Assembly (NCBI GenBank): GCA_025602915.1
Contig: JAHLJZ010000093.1
Span: 29,415 to 93,414 of the forward strand
Direction: 5' to 3'
Length of the DNA stretch: 64,000 bases
Source: Paraphysoderma sedebokerense
Taxonomy: Eukaryota > Blastocladiomycota > Physodermatomycetes > Physodermatales > Physodermataceae
Part shown: positions 1 to 13,455 of the stretch, piece by piece
Layout of the letters: each line of letters opens with the position of its first letter
Position numbering within the stretch: the stretch's first letter is position 1
Notes under the pieces: model-generated
The model's database searches: none
What the model was told of the DNA's origin: nothing
What the model saw: the letters and a program-made list of their open reading frames with translations, nothing else
Made by a program: the position numbers and the translations under genes

Positions 1-520
1 ATTTGACATCTAATTCGATTGTCTGTCAAAAGAGTGATTATCTATTATTATTAATCTACCAGTGACGAGTATTCATATTTTCGATATAAATCCGGCTATT
101 TGGATCTTCAAAAGTGAGCATTGGACAGCAGAGTTCAGAAATTTATATACAAAGTTCTTATGTTAGATGTAATTCCTGGCAGATTTAACTTGCAATAAGG
201 GAACGGACACGAGCCGACCTTCCCTATGATTCATTCCGTCGGTCCTCTGACGTCGATAAATTTCAAAAATACAAATCCAGCGCATCTCTTATTCCATTAC
301 CTTTTATGTCTCCTATGATGGTCAATTTTTGCATAGAATCTTTTCGATGGCAGCAATTATCATAATCGCATCATTCTTTGCTCTGGCGTTTCAGACAGAA
401 ATCGCATCGAGTCAGCGCCATCTTGCAAACGCCTTTAAACCCGGTGATCCGGATCTGAAATTTTTCAACAGAAATTTGGAAATATTTTATCTCATTCTTA
501 TTCTATTTTTCGATATTTAA
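1..520. other. 5' flank of the MATE gene
   Basis: AT-rich sequence with no recognised gene. A 63-codon frame at 329-520 with a hydrophobic start ends in TAA immediately before the MATE ATG and in the same frame. It could be an upstream ORF in the leader or chance. It shows no similarity I recognise. Confidence 0.4.
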
Positions 521-2633
521 ATGGAGCAACCAACATCAGATACCCAACCATTGCTGGCACCGTCAATATTTGATGCGAACTCTCCTAATTCATACACAGA
601 AAGGTCAGCCGATAAGGTTGCACCAGTCTCAGATTCAAGCTCAATCTCATCCACGGACATCGAGACAATTTCTTTTTCCTTTCCAAATATAATCACAGAA
701 TGCTCTAAATTGTCAAAGTTAGCCTTTCCCTGCGTTTCTTCGTCAGTTTTAAATTATGCCAGCAAGTTTACAATATCGCTTATGGTTTGTATCTGACTCT
801 TTTGTCATGTCCAAGCCGTCGAATAATAGTAATCCAAAGTAACCCTTTTGTCCTTGTCAATTATTAATTAGGTCGGCCATATCGGACCAACCGAGTTGGC
901 AGCTTGTACATTAGCTGTTATGGTAATTGCCTTTTCTGTCATTCTAGACTCCTAAATGGCTGAGCTCTGACATGAACCAACCCATGTTACCGGCTCTATG
1001 ATATCCTCGCTTTACCTATTTGCAGTTTTCGAATGTGTTGGGATACTCTCTTTGTTACGGATTGACAACAGCCATGGATACGTTATGTTCTCAAGCCGTC
1101 ACTGGATCGAGCGATAGACGATACGCCGGGATTATCCTCCAACGGTCAATTCTTATCAACACCACCTTGATGATACCTGTGGTATTTCTCTGGATCTTTG
1201 CATCACCTATATTGCAGGCTTTAGGCCAAGATCCGAAACTGTCGGATATGGCTGGCTCATTCATTCTATATTTATTGCCTGCAGTACCGGCGAACCTAAT
1301 TTGGAACGCGCTGGCGAAATTTTTACAAGCTCAAGGCAAAATGAACCCACCATTTTATATTCTAATGTGTACATTTCCGCTCAATGTACTGCTACAGTAC
1401 CTGTTAACATGGCATGAGCCGACTAGTATCGGATATCTCGGGGCTCCACTTGGGAGTGCAATCACGGATTGGGTGGCCATGTTTGGACTAATCGTATACG
1501 TGACGTTTGTCGATGGATATCAATGCTGGCATCCGTGGACATTGGAGGCCTTTGCCAAGTGGAAACAGTATCTCATGTTGGCCTTGCCAGGCCTTTTTAT
1601 GATGTGTGCAGGTATGTTCGTGAAAAATTATGAAGTAACTCTCGACCCTCATATTCATTCACCTTTATCGTATTCCTAGAATGGTGGTCATTTGAAGCAG
1701 GTAAACAATTAAAGGTTTTGCTTTATTTGCTCTATTGCTCACTAGTGTCTCCAACTCTTAGTTGCACTCTTGGCCGGTTTATTCGGGGAAACAGTACTGG
1801 CTGCACAATCCGTCATCCTCATCACCTGCTCACTATTCTTCCAACTATTTTTCGGTATATCCATAGCTAACTCCAATCGAGTGGGAAATTTCCTTGGTGC
1901 AGGCAGAGCGAAGGCGGCCAAGTTCTCAGCCTATACAAGTGTCGGCTTCACTATGGCATTAGCAACTATAAACGGCGTCGTATTGTTCAGTGTTCGGAAT
2001 GTTTGGGGTAAGAAGGTTTTCTTAGTACATTATGCAATATCAGATTGTGAATTTATTCTCTTTTTTACGAAAAGGCTACTTATTTACCAACGATCAGGAT
2101 GTCGTTGCTATTGTTGCTAGTGTTCTCCCAATCGCAGCACTGTTTCAAGTAGGTGATGGAGGGGGTTGTGTTTCTGGAGGTTTGTTATGCTTCTTCGATC
2201 TGTACTAAAAACCATTCATCTGACTGACCGTATGATTCAAAATTTAGGTATCCTTCGTGGATGCGGAAAACAAAAAATTGGCGCCTACGCTAATTTGATC
2301 GCATATTATATTATTGGACTGCCATTAGGTACATGGACTGTTTGCTTTTAAAAATTGTGAGATTGAAAACTTAACTTATATCACTCTTATGATTAAATAG
2401 GCGCCGCCCTTACCTTCAAACCACTCAACTTACAACTCATCGGTATCTGGACTGGTCTAGCCATCGCGTTATTTGTGACACTATTCTTTCAGTTTGGATA
2501 TATTCATTACAAAGTTGATTGGGAGATGGAAGTTGCTAATGCAAGAGAAAGGGTGAACGCAGGTGTCAATGTAGAGTTCGATGTGGAAGAAGGCGAGGAT
2601 ACTGAAAGTTTGATAAACAGTATACCTGAGTGA
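521..2633 (+). CDS. MATE family multidrug/toxin efflux transporter
   Basis: Eight exons by eye: 521-784, 872-922, 1026-1611, 1680-1700 (21 nt), 1762-2007, 2075-2179, 2248-2328, 2401-2633, giving 528 aa, the usual length of eukaryotic MATE proteins. MATE proteins are polytopic cation antiporters that export drugs and metabolites at plasma or organelle membranes. Family landmarks are visible: LCYGLTTAMDTLCSQA in the first MatE repeat, AEWWSFEA built across the 21-nt exon, LAAQSVI, GISIANSNRVGNFLGAGR, and the late GGGCVSGGILRGCGKQ block. The N-terminal 60 residues are polar and Ser-rich and the C-terminal tail is acidic (DVEEGEDTESL), as in fungal members. The start is the first ATG of the frame, directly after an in-frame TAA. 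Family call firm; substrate unknown. Confidence 0.9.
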
Positions 2634-2989
2634 GCGGATTAGTACATTGCAAAGCATTTGTTGGACTCCTTCAAGATTTGAAGGAATTGACAGAATAACG
2701 GTTTCAGCGGCTAGGTTAAGTTGATGACATGCTTTTTTAGTCATATGAAGGTGTAGCCGTTTACTCCATGTTTCACGCGGCAATAATTTCCCCCTGTCTA
2801 AAACGGAAACGCAGCAGGATTCGAGTTCTTCACAGTCTCGTACGCACTATAGGTGCGAGAGCAAGATGGTTTATTGAAAGAATTCGACATTGACTCCGGT
2901 AATGTAATCGGATGTTACAGTAGATGTCTAATATTTGTTTGGTGTTTGGCTGTATATACAAGTGAAATAAGCAATATAGTCCATCTAAT
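2634..2989. other. Convergent intergenic spacer
   Basis: Lies between the 3' ends of the MATE gene (+) and thymidylate synthase (-). I see only untranslated-type sequence here; the 2853-3170 plus-strand frame is an antisense shadow. Confidence 0.5.
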
Positions 2990-4328
<1,339 letters not shown>

Positions 4329-6149
4329 ATGGGACAGACTCTTTCAGAACCAGTGACCGAGAAACACTCTGCCGAGGGTGGGAACCACAGACTCATCTAT
4401 GGCGCCAGCAGTATGCAGGGCTGGCGAATAAGTATCCTTTTTGTTGTCGTTTCGTACTTTGAGTATAAGCTTTCGTATGCCACAGAGTACGATTTAAACA
4501 GAATGACTTTCATAAGAAGTAATTTTGTTTAAGTGAAAATTGTCAAATCTAACAACACCAGTCATTTCGGCCGTGTGATTTTTCCTTAATTGTCGCCTCT
4601 TGTGTTTTTGTGTTTTGCTGTCATTAGGTATGGAAGATGCGCACACTACGGAACTATCCCTTGGTGGCACGGGTAATGCATTTTTCGGGGTATACGATGG
4701 CCATGGAGGTGTGTATCTGTCGGTTTTCATTGCCTGATTCAAAAATCAACATTGCGTCAACATGACCGGGGTTCATAGTTCAATCTCGTCGTGTTCAATG
4801 ATGTCAATTCCCTATAATTGAATTGCTATCCGTTCGGCATATTGGACTCACTGTAAAAATTGAATGATTTCTCATAGGTCAATCTATTGCTCGGTTTTCC
4901 GGCGCAGAATTACACAATCGTATAGCACGAGATTCCGGTTTTTCAGAGAAAAATTTTAAGGAAGCGATACGCCGTGGTTTTTTAGCCCTAGACCAGGAGT
5001 TGAAAGCTAATCCGGAGTTTGAAAATGATCCGTCTGGTTGTACCGCTGTCACGGCCGTAATAACAGAGGATGATCACCTGTTGGTTGGAAACGCTGGTGA
5101 TTCTCGTGCAGTCTTAAGTCATAATGGAACTGCAGAACCAATGTCTCATGATCATAAACCCGTAAACCCCGAGGAAGCGTCTAGGATTGTTGCTGCTGGT
5201 GGATTTGTTGAATTTGGTCGAGTGAATGGTAATGATGATGTTGTCTTCCTCACATTCTGCTTGCCGTTACGGTTCTTGACAGCGTTGTTTGTTGTCAACT
5301 AGGTAATCTTGCTTTATCACGAGCTATCGGTGACTTTGAATTCAAACAGAACAAAGTATTGCCAGCAGAAGAACAAATAGTTACAGGTGAATTTTTCATT
5401 ATTGCGATCAGTAGTATTTTGCCGGATTTCCATCGTCTAATCGTCATTGGCGTCTTAGCTAATCCCGACATACTCGAAAGGAAGATGGAGAAAGTCGATG
5501 AATTTTTGGTACTAGCATGTGACGGTACGGTTATTAATTTCTCTTTCATGATTCAACCTTCAGCGTTCTATACCATTTGTCGCGGTTGACGGATCGTCTG
5601 ATATTTGTTAAAATTGCGATAACTATCGTTCTGACACATTCTATTTCGTTTTCTCGAATGATCCATCCCTTTGCACCTGACTCCAATACTCCTCTACGAC
5701 AATTCTGTCTTCGCCGTGACGCAGGTATCTGGGATTGTATGACAAATCAGGATGTCGTGGATTTTGTCCGGCGCGGTGTTGCGCAAGGCCACAAACTTTC
5801 CCGAATTTGCGAAGATATGATGGATCATTGCTTGGCACCTGATTCTGAACTGGGAGGGATCGGATGTGACAATATGACAGTGATTATTGTAGGATTTTTA
5901 TTCGGAAAGACAGAAGAAGAATGGTTCAAATATGTCAAAGAAAAGTACATTAGCGAACACCCCGACGAAAAATTGGATGAAGCTGAAGAAACAAGTGGCA
6001 ATCAAGTCGATGGAACAGCCGTAGGGACTCAAGGATCAAATGCTGATGGAAATTCTTCAAATGAAGAATCTGGAGCTAACGTGGCTAAAAAAGAATCGGA
6101 ACAAGCTACTGCTGAAACTAAATCATCGACAGATACTTCATCATCTTAA
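4329..6149 (+). CDS. PP2C-type protein phosphatase (Ptc2/Ptc3-like)
   Basis: Six exons: 4329-4431, 4628-4708, 4878-5228, 5303-5386, 5459-5524, 5725-6149, giving 369 aa. PP2C enzymes are Mn/Mg-dependent Ser/Thr phosphatases; the Ptc2/3 group damps stress MAPK and checkpoint signalling. The N terminus MGQTLSEP has Gly2, a possible myristoylation site. Core motifs follow: [66 protein letters not shown] and [11 protein letters not shown]. The metal-binding Asp residues in these motifs are all present. The last 60 residues are low-complexity Glu/Ser/Thr/Ala. The introns at 4432-4627, 4709-4877 and 5525-5724 (169-200 nt) are longer than typical here. Confidence 0.95.
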
Positions 6150-6801
6150 ACTTTTATATTGATATGTGTTGATGGTGAAATTGATATCTTGGATTTTGTT
6201 CTTCTTTTTTTGTGTATGAAAATTAGGCGGAATTGTATTGGGTTTAGTATAGTTGCTTGCATTAAATCATGAAGGAATTATATCCATATCAGATCAATGT
6301 TCAATGTTAACGATGGAGAAGAGGATACCAAACAAATATTCATTGTATCACGTATCATGGAATACTATATTCCTAGTTACCACGAATTTGTAATTTTCTT
6401 TTTCTGTTTCTATCTTCTTTCTTTGGTTTGTTTGTGACTTTAGGTTTCGTTTTGTTAAAAGTCATTACATTTGTAAACCCCTCGTTCGATTCGTTTGAAA
6501 TAGATATATCCGAAAAACAAACAATCAAAGGGAAACCCCACACTGATCAATGCATTTGACTTATGTCGTTTGGAATATCTAGATCCATTTTCATAGCTCG
6601 GGCAAAGCATGACGAGAGTATTCAATAATGGTCTATAATAAGGTGTACAAGTGTTTACCAAAAATGAATCAATTCATTGGAGTCGGAAAATTTATCTTTT
6701 ATTGATTATTATAATACATTTCATGTTTCCTTGACCAACTGGAAACGAACCAAAATAGATTTCGGCGAAACTGGAGTTCAAACTGGAGCACAGGTTTTAT
6801 C
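6150..6801. other. Convergent intergenic spacer
   Basis: AT-rich 3' sequence between PP2C (+) and Lon (-). Frames at 6455-6661 (-) and 6677-6895 (+) resemble nothing I know, and the latter overlaps the Lon 3' end. No gene supported. Confidence 0.5.
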
Positions 6802-9800
6802 TTATATCTTTGATTTAAACGATCCAGGAATCACAAGTCCATTTTGTTTTGACTCTGAATCAGAATTCGACGACGAAGAGGAAGACGAAGTTTGAGCATT
6901 AATTTGGTCACCTTGGCTCTGTTGCTGGTTAGGAGGATACCGCACTTGAAGGTACTCAAAACAAATAGACAACGCGTCCCAAACTGTTTCGATAAACCCA
7001 ACTCGGATATCATCTTCTTTAGCTACGGGTGACTTGATTTTCGATTCATCTGAATCACCCCAAACTTCATTCGCTAATGATTCTTGTTCTTTCCGACTTT
7101 CCCATTCACTTTTGTTACCTTTTGGAATTAACACCATATTAATGCCACTTCGTTTAGCAGCTCCAACTTTTTCTTCGATCCCTCCAACGGGCTCAACTTG
7201 ACCTCGTAGATTGAGTTCACCTGTTACACCTATGTTTCTGCATTTTTTACCAGAAGCGTTCGAAAATAGCGCTAGGAAAATGGCAACACCCGCTGATGGT
7301 CCGTCTTTGGGGGTTGCGCCGCTAGGGAAGTGAACATGGATGTCTCTATTTGAGAATAAGAGGGATTGCGGAGTTGATGTTAAGTTAAGGCGGTAAGCAT
7401 GGGAACGAAGCACCGAGAGTGCGATTTGAACGGATTCAAGCATCACTGTGCCGAGTGAGCCGGTGAGATGTATTTTTCCGTTACCGGGGTGAGTCGTGGT
7501 TTCGATATAAAGGATTGATCCCGCTCCTAGTGCGTGGCAAACAGTTCGTCAGTAAACACTTTCACGGGATGAAAATAAGGGTGAATCTACCTGAGCCGGT
7601 ATATGCAAGACCGATAGATACCCCCGGAGAAAGCTCTTTGGCAATTTCGGGATGATACCGTTCAGGCTATACCAAGAAACAAAACTCGCATCGTCAATCA
7701 CTCGACCATGAACACTAGGTAAACAAATCAAAACATACCCCCAAAACCTTCCTAATAAATCCCCAATCCAACTTCACGATAGCGTCATCACTATTTTTAT
7801 TCACTTCTCTCAAACGAACGAGTCTAACAACCAACGCTCTACATATTTTAGCAATCAGCTTTTCCACGCCTCTGACACCAGCTTCTCGTAACGCGTATCC
7901 ATGTATAATTTTCGAAACGATGTCGGATGTGAATTCAGGAACAATGGATCCGGGGAGATGATGTAATCGAATTTGTTTAGGAATGAGATGTGACTGGGTG
8001 ATCTGAATTTTTTCTGCAGGTGTGTAACCCGGCAAATGTATTATTTCCATCTATAGACGATAAGAGTCGTTGTTAGTAGAATGAAAAGCAAAGCGTAATG
8101 GAACTTTTTAAGAAAACTAACCCTATCAATCAACGGTTTGGGTATGCCGTCCAGTCCATTTGCGGTACAAATCCACATGATATGACTCAAGTCAAACGGT
8201 ACACCCAAAAAGTGATCTGTAAATGAATGATTCTGTTCAGGATCCAACACTTCCAATAACGCCGCAGCTGGATCACCTCTAAAATCCCTGGTTAACTTAT
8301 CAACCTCGTCCAATAAGATAACGGGATTAGAGGTTTGAATTGATCTTAGAGCAGTGACAATGACACCTGGTAAAGCTCCGATATAAGTTCGTCGGTGACC
8401 TCGTATTTCGGCTTCATCCCGAACACCCCCTAGTGCCACTCGATGGAATTTCCTGTTGGTAGCTTTAGCAATGGACTGAGCAATTGATGTTTTACCCACA
8501 CCCGGAGGCCCGACAAAGCAAAGAATTGGTCCTTTATATGGTTTTGGAGGCTTCGAGGGTGCCTGCTTCTGCGAATTTTCGGCGTCAAGCGCTTCAGTTT
8601 CGCCCACTGTCGAGTCTGCGGCTTCCTGCGATGAAGCTTCCGAAGGTGGTTGAGAACTTTGGACGCTATTTTCAACCAGGTTTTCCATACTTAACGCCAA
8701 CTTTCGAACAGCCAAAAACTCCAGTACCCTCGATTTAACTTTTTGTAATCCACAATGATCACGATCTAATTCTTCTTTGGCTTTCAGCAAATCAATAGAA
8801 TCCTCGGTATAAATATTCCATGGTAACGCAAGAAGCCATTGTAAGTGGTGCAAATGAATTTGGTACTCTGCATGCATCGGTTGCTAAGTGAAATAATCAT
8901 AACGTTGTTAAAACGGGATATGCGGGGGCCAAATGAAGAAACAAATGTTACCATATTCTTTAGCCTCTTGATTGTACGTTCTGCTACTTTTAGCGCCTCC
9001 GGTGATAGTTCCACCTTTTTCAGTTTTTCTTCCATTTCGGCCAGCTCGTCATCATCATCTTCGGTATTGGATGGTTTCGCCGATTCAATACGTCGCGGAA
9101 CAGACGAAAATGGATTAAAAATCATCTAAATATACAAAATCCCGAAATTCGCGTTACTTGTATTTGTCTGACAGAACGACAAAGAACTTGACCACAGACC
9201 TCGGCAATCGACCTTCCTTCGCTACTATCTTTTCGAGTTTCAAAGAATTTAATAGCCGCCTGAATCATTTTCCTTACATGCTCCACCCTCTCAGGAAGGT
9301 CCACAGTCGTTAACGCCTTTAATCGATCATCCCAGGATAATCCTTCAATTTCTTCCTTTGTTCTAGCGGGTAACACGGTGTCGAGTGTCGACACGAGTAA
9401 ATCGCAGAGTTGACTAGGTGGAGCGGAAGAGATGACTTGTCGTAATTGAGACTGTAAAGCGCTGGGAAGAGGCAGGAGAGATGTCATATATTGACCGTAA
9501 TTTCTTAATCCTACGACAGCGGACTTGAATTCGGGGTTCAGGGGAGTGGCTGAGCGTCGACAGCAAATGTGAAAAGACAGTACAGATAAGTGGGACTGAA
9601 GTTAAAAAAGGGCTCAACCATAATAGAATGGATGGTAGAGAGAAATACCTTGCTCATATAAGGCAATCGGAGTGACGTTGACTTCAACATGGGGTGTGGA
9701 CTTTGCGATGGAATCTACCTTTATCCGAGTGACCCCTTCCATTATTAAAATGAATTCTGCGAGTCAATAACAGCGCTATAGTTTTACAATTAAACAAAAT

Positions 9801-10165
9801 GACAAATAATCTGCACCTTCGAGTGTCAGAATATATTTCACTTGAGCAGCAGTCGAACTTTTTATAAACTTGACAATTTTAGCAGCGCAACCAATCTTCG
9901 CCAATTCATTCAAGTCTACCGAGGGTGATTTTGGTTTTGGCGAGGAGTTGTCGAGCAGCGGGATGCAAGCGACAAGAGGTGGATTGGCATTATTGGATTT
10001 CGAATGTAATTCATGGAGCTTCTCAAAGAGCGTTATTGAGTCTGGCGAGGACGGAGCGGACTTGGGAATTGAAATGTTCAGTAGAATTCGGAGAGATGGA
10101 AAGAGGATGCGGTTGTGCAGCGCAAACACAGGGAGTGTGGAGGGAATATTCATCTGTCTCGTCAT
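6802..10165 (-). CDS. LONP2: Peroxisomal-type Lon protease (LONP2-like) ending in -SKI
   Basis: ATP-dependent serine protease for peroxisomal matrix quality control. Eight exons: 9817-10165, 9649-9756, 9158-9549, 8952-9125, 8122-8883, 7739-8050, 7591-7666, 6802-7526, about 965 aa. Order: N-terminal substrate domain ([15 protein letters not shown]), acidic linker, AAA+ module with Walker [10 protein letters not shown] and Walker [11 protein letters not shown], then the protease domain with catalytic Ser in KDGPSAGV and Lys in GAAKRSGI. The C terminus is ...GSFKSKI, a PTS1-like tripeptide. With no obvious mitochondrial presequence, this favours the peroxisome over mitochondria. Odd points: the exon 3/4 join implies a 32-nt intron (9126-9157), and the usual REFYLRQQ-like coiled-coil stretch is poorly matched there, so that junction is uncertain. 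The AAA+ linker carries a Ser/Gln/Glu-rich insert. Confidence 0.92.
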
Positions 10166-10419
10166 GGATGTATGTGTGTTCTGTACTTCTCAGATGTGGT
10201 ATGAATTGATGTTATCCCGGGACAGAGCGACATTCATCATCCTCATCCTTCCAATGTGGAACCTTCGCACGTGTCTATGACACCGTGAAAATGGAAACAC
10301 CTCCAAAAATCACCAAAAATGTATACTTTATTATCAACTGTATCGCATAATAATATACAAACTGCTTTTAAAGGACATATTATCAATTACACTATCCTTC
10401 GCTGATACTATATTTGGAT

Positions 10420-11273
10420 TTATTGTTGGGCGGGTTTCTGTTCGGCTTCTGGAGTAACAATGATAACGGGTATGTGAGAGTGATGGACAATATAGTCGGA
10501 GGTGGAACCCAAGAAAGTTCTCTTGATGGCTCCCAAACCACGGCTTCCGACAATGATGGCATCGGCTTTGATGTCCTCGGCCTTGGCAATGATGTCGGTT
10601 CTGGGTTCGCCTCTGTTAAAATTAAAAGGAGAAAATTAATTAGACATGGACCGAATTACAGAGTAGAAAAAAAAACGAAGAAAAGCATACCTGATAGCAA
10701 TCGCTCGGACGTTGTAACCTCTGGCCTTCAAATCCACACCGTATTCTCTGAGAAGTGTGTGTGATCGCTCACGAGCCTAATTTCGGTGGAACAACAGTCA
10801 GTACACCAAAAAAAGGAAATTCAGGGGCGTGCGCCATTAAACAATTCCATCGACGTACTTGATCTTCAATAGCTTTCACGGCATCGAGATATTCGCTAGC
10901 ACCTGCTCCTAGGCCCAAAAAAGAATAAAAGGAAAATCAGATAACAGTTCTGCGGTGAGGGGCAAGATAATATGACTGTGTGGTTGCGCCCTTTCTAAGA
11001 AGGCAAACAAACTCGCAAATAGTCACCTCTCATGTACGCCACCGGGTAAGCGACTTGTCTGACGTTGACCAAGACAAAGGTGTCGTCCTTTTTCAAGATA
11101 TTCTTGATGGTCCATTCGTAGGCATGTTTGGAGTGGATTGAGCCGTCGACGGCCAGCAAGAGGGTTCTGGCATGGGGGTGATCGGCGAAGGAGTGCTCAA
11201 AGACGGTGGCGGATTCCTTTTGCTGGAGGGCAGCGATTTCCGGGTTTTGTGGTTGTTGTTGTTCTGCAGACAT
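10420..11273 (-). CDS. Universal stress protein (UspA fold), copy 1
   Basis: Four exons: 11027-11273, 10859-10908, 10691-10776, 10420-10612, giving 191 aa. The HUP-fold USP core starts at about residue 37 (ARTLLLAVDGSIHS) and ends with the nucleotide-binding loop GSRGLGAIKRTFLGSTS, matching G-2x-G-9x-G-(S/T), so it is predicted to bind ATP. The Gln-rich N terminus precedes FEHSFADHPHARTLLLAVD, which recurs almost unchanged in the copy at 17190-18024. The 86-nt third exon is the same length in both copies. Biochemical role unknown; stress function is inferred from the family. Confidence 0.93.
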
Positions 11274-11400
11274 GGTTTGTTGTGGAGTGTATGTAGTGGA
11301 GTGTATCTATTTCTGAAGGGGAATGGAATGCGGAATGGAATGGCGTATTTATGAGGCAGGAAGGGAACTCACTCACGCTGACTCACGCTGACCCGCACGC
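11274..11400 (-). promoter_or_regulatory. USP copy 1 promoter: tandem repeat and AP-1/Gcn4-like site
   Basis: On the + strand the 10-mer ACTCACGCTG is repeated at 11371-11380 and 11381-11390, creating TGACTCA (AP-1/Gcn4 consensus) at 11379-11385, about 106 bp upstream of the start codon. A TATA-like element (minus strand CATAAATAC, 11345-11353) lies about 75 bp upstream. The other USP gene has the same site type at a similar distance. Confidence 0.45.
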
Positions 11401-12516
11401 CCTCTTGGCCTATTGGAACTTTTTGCCCTGCAATGTCGCCGGTCCGCTGTCCAATGGAAGCATACAGGAGATATAGAAACAATATAGGATATAGATGCCA
11501 TGGGATGTGATGACCGCCGTGGTGTGGTGAAAACTGAAAAGATAATTATTGGTGGTCGGCTGTCTGAACTCGGATCGCTCGGTGCAACAGTTCCAGAATC
11601 CAGACTGCTTTTCCAGTTCGATTCCGCGAAAACGTGTTCTTCGAGTGTCGCCATGATAATGCCATCATCCGCACTACGACTCCATCCCGCACTCCGCTCA
11701 TCATTATTAATATTATTGTCGCAATACAACACTGCATTGTCTATTTTGCATCTGGGCCAGATGATCCCTTTAAACTAGCAAGCCTATGTTCTTCATTTGG
11801 TTATTTGTCATTATTTATTGCAAAGCTAAGACATGGCTCAAATTAATCCTTACATCCAGATTTTCAATAAATACGATCGGGTTACTGTGGTCGGTAGGTC
11901 GGTGATTGCGATCATTTCGTCCGCCGATGTGGAGTATCTGACGGGAGTTGTCTAGGCCGGGAACCATAGTCCTTGCAAGCGAAACATCTTCGATCAACTT
12001 AACCGAATCTGACATCATGTACTCGGAGCTGTGCTCTCTTCCCATGTCTTAACACTTCTTGGACCAAATGGCAATGTCGACATATGCTTTTCCTCTATCC
12101 ACTTTGACTGGACGAGTAGTATTTGGCTCAACACCAAATTCGTCGAAAATGAAGAGTGGTAACCGCTGTTCTTATATCAATTCTTCCGGTACAATACCAG
12201 TAGGTGCAGCCTTTGTCTACTTTATCGGCGGTATTGATCCATTAATTTCGATTTTCACAAGGATAATCCATCAGGCTGTATTCCGACATTCGACGCAATG
12301 ATGATGGTGATGAAGGGTTTGAGTTGGAGTGACATAGTCTTTCGGTAAGTTTTTGTTCTCGCTACTATATTTTATTAAGCTCGTATTAAGCTCGCGACAA
12401 ATTGCCTTGGTCTGTCACGTTGCTGCATTTCAAATTGAAGGGCAATTCGCAGCACCACCGGGTTAAAAAACTCCCATATTACTCTCTCTTTTCTTCTCAA
12501 CAAAAGCAAGAAGAAA
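11401..12516. other. Gene-poor stretch with unassigned coding-like tract
   Basis: No complete gene is supported. On the + strand 11833-12346 holds short, protein-like frames in different phases: a 40-codon ATG frame from 11833 (MAQINPYIQIFNKYDR...), a frame at about 12013-12162 containing GPNGNVDICFSSIHFDW, and one ending at 12346 containing DNPSGCIPTFDAM. They could be exons of one small gene or a decayed gene; I could not join them with convincing splice sites. A minus-strand frame at 11815-12045 overlaps them. Confidence 0.25.
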
Positions 12517-12776
12517 ATGGGAGCATCTGACGAACGCAGCTGGTTTACATCAACAGAATTTTCAGTTTTTATTCTACTTTGTCTAATGGGTAGTAGCGCA
12601 TTCTCTATTTTTTGCTGGAACAGAACTATTCGGGTGATTTATTTTGTTTTGTTATTTCCTTGGATATTCTGTGAAATGCTCACTCTATATTTCTTTGATA
12701 GCGTGAACTCGCCAAAAGAAACACTCCGGGTCATGAAGCAGCCCTTACAACGAATGATATAGCAGCGATCATGTAG
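12517..12776 (+). CDS. Small single-pass membrane protein (unknown)
   Basis: Two exons, 12517-12633 and 12702-12776, joined by a 68-nt intron with a weak donor (GTGATT), encode 63 aa. The N terminus is short and polar (MGASDERSWF), followed by one hydrophobic helix (FSVFILLCLMGSSAFSIF) and a charged tail (RRELAKRNTPGHEAALT). A helix followed by a basic tail is typical of small mitochondrial or ER membrane subunits, but I do not recognise the family. Without splicing the frame continues to 12762 with a second hydrophobic segment; the spliced version is preferred because its tail is hydrophilic and its intron length fits the locus. Confidence 0.45.
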
Positions 12777-13455
12777 AGTTAGAATATTTATTAGTAGTAA
12801 TCAGTTATATAATCATGAGTCATTTTTAGAAACTTGTGAAGGCAGTGCGTTTTTTTGAACTAATTTAGTTCGGAATTGTTTATCCAAAATGTCTAAATCC
12901 ATCGGCACAGCGGAGCCGGGGGTCGTTTAGTCTTATTCCTCCAGTCGAGATAAAGCCGAGCCCGACATTGAAGAATCAAGGAAAAGATTAAGTGTATTAG
13001 TTGTATGTTCAAAGTTAGGAAAATCCAAGGTTAACGCAGTGTCCATTGTATTCAGATTGTGTGAATATGCAGAGAGTAGAAGCGACTCTGGCAGATGTGA
13101 GAGAAGCGATATAGGATCCTCTCCTGCTCAAGCATTACATCAACTGTCACAATGTCCGCCCGACGGAAGAGTTCTGCGCCGCGTATCATGACATCTACAG
13201 TGGTCTCAACATTTAGATTCGATGTCGGCGGAGGTAGAATTGTTGACCCGGATCAGACAACTACATCATCCTCAAGAGTGGTATCAATCATGGTGTTGCA
13301 GTGCAATTTATGTGCAGATTACTTGGTTGACTTTGACCGCACAAAATTTGAGTACTCTCGATTCAAAATAAAGACCAAGACCTGGCTGGATTTTTACATA
13401 TAATATTTATTGCACTTAAATAATTCGTAAAGATTTGCTCCTTGCACGACACTGC
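12777..13455. other. Intergenic, no gene supported
   Basis: Contains a 15-nt perfect palindrome (GAACTAATTTAGTTC, 12857-12871) and overlapping open frames at 13152-13403. One frame contains SAEVELLTRIRQLHHPQEW, which looks protein-like, but I find no start or splice context and no family. Confidence 0.3.

Noticed and set aside
329-520. 63-aa frame with hydrophobic start before the MATE gene
   Set aside because: No family or conservation evidence; more likely leader sequence or a small upstream ORF.
8430-8738. Long frames on both strands within Lon
   Set aside because: Shadows of the Ser/Gln-rich insert in the Lon AAA+ region; no independent features.
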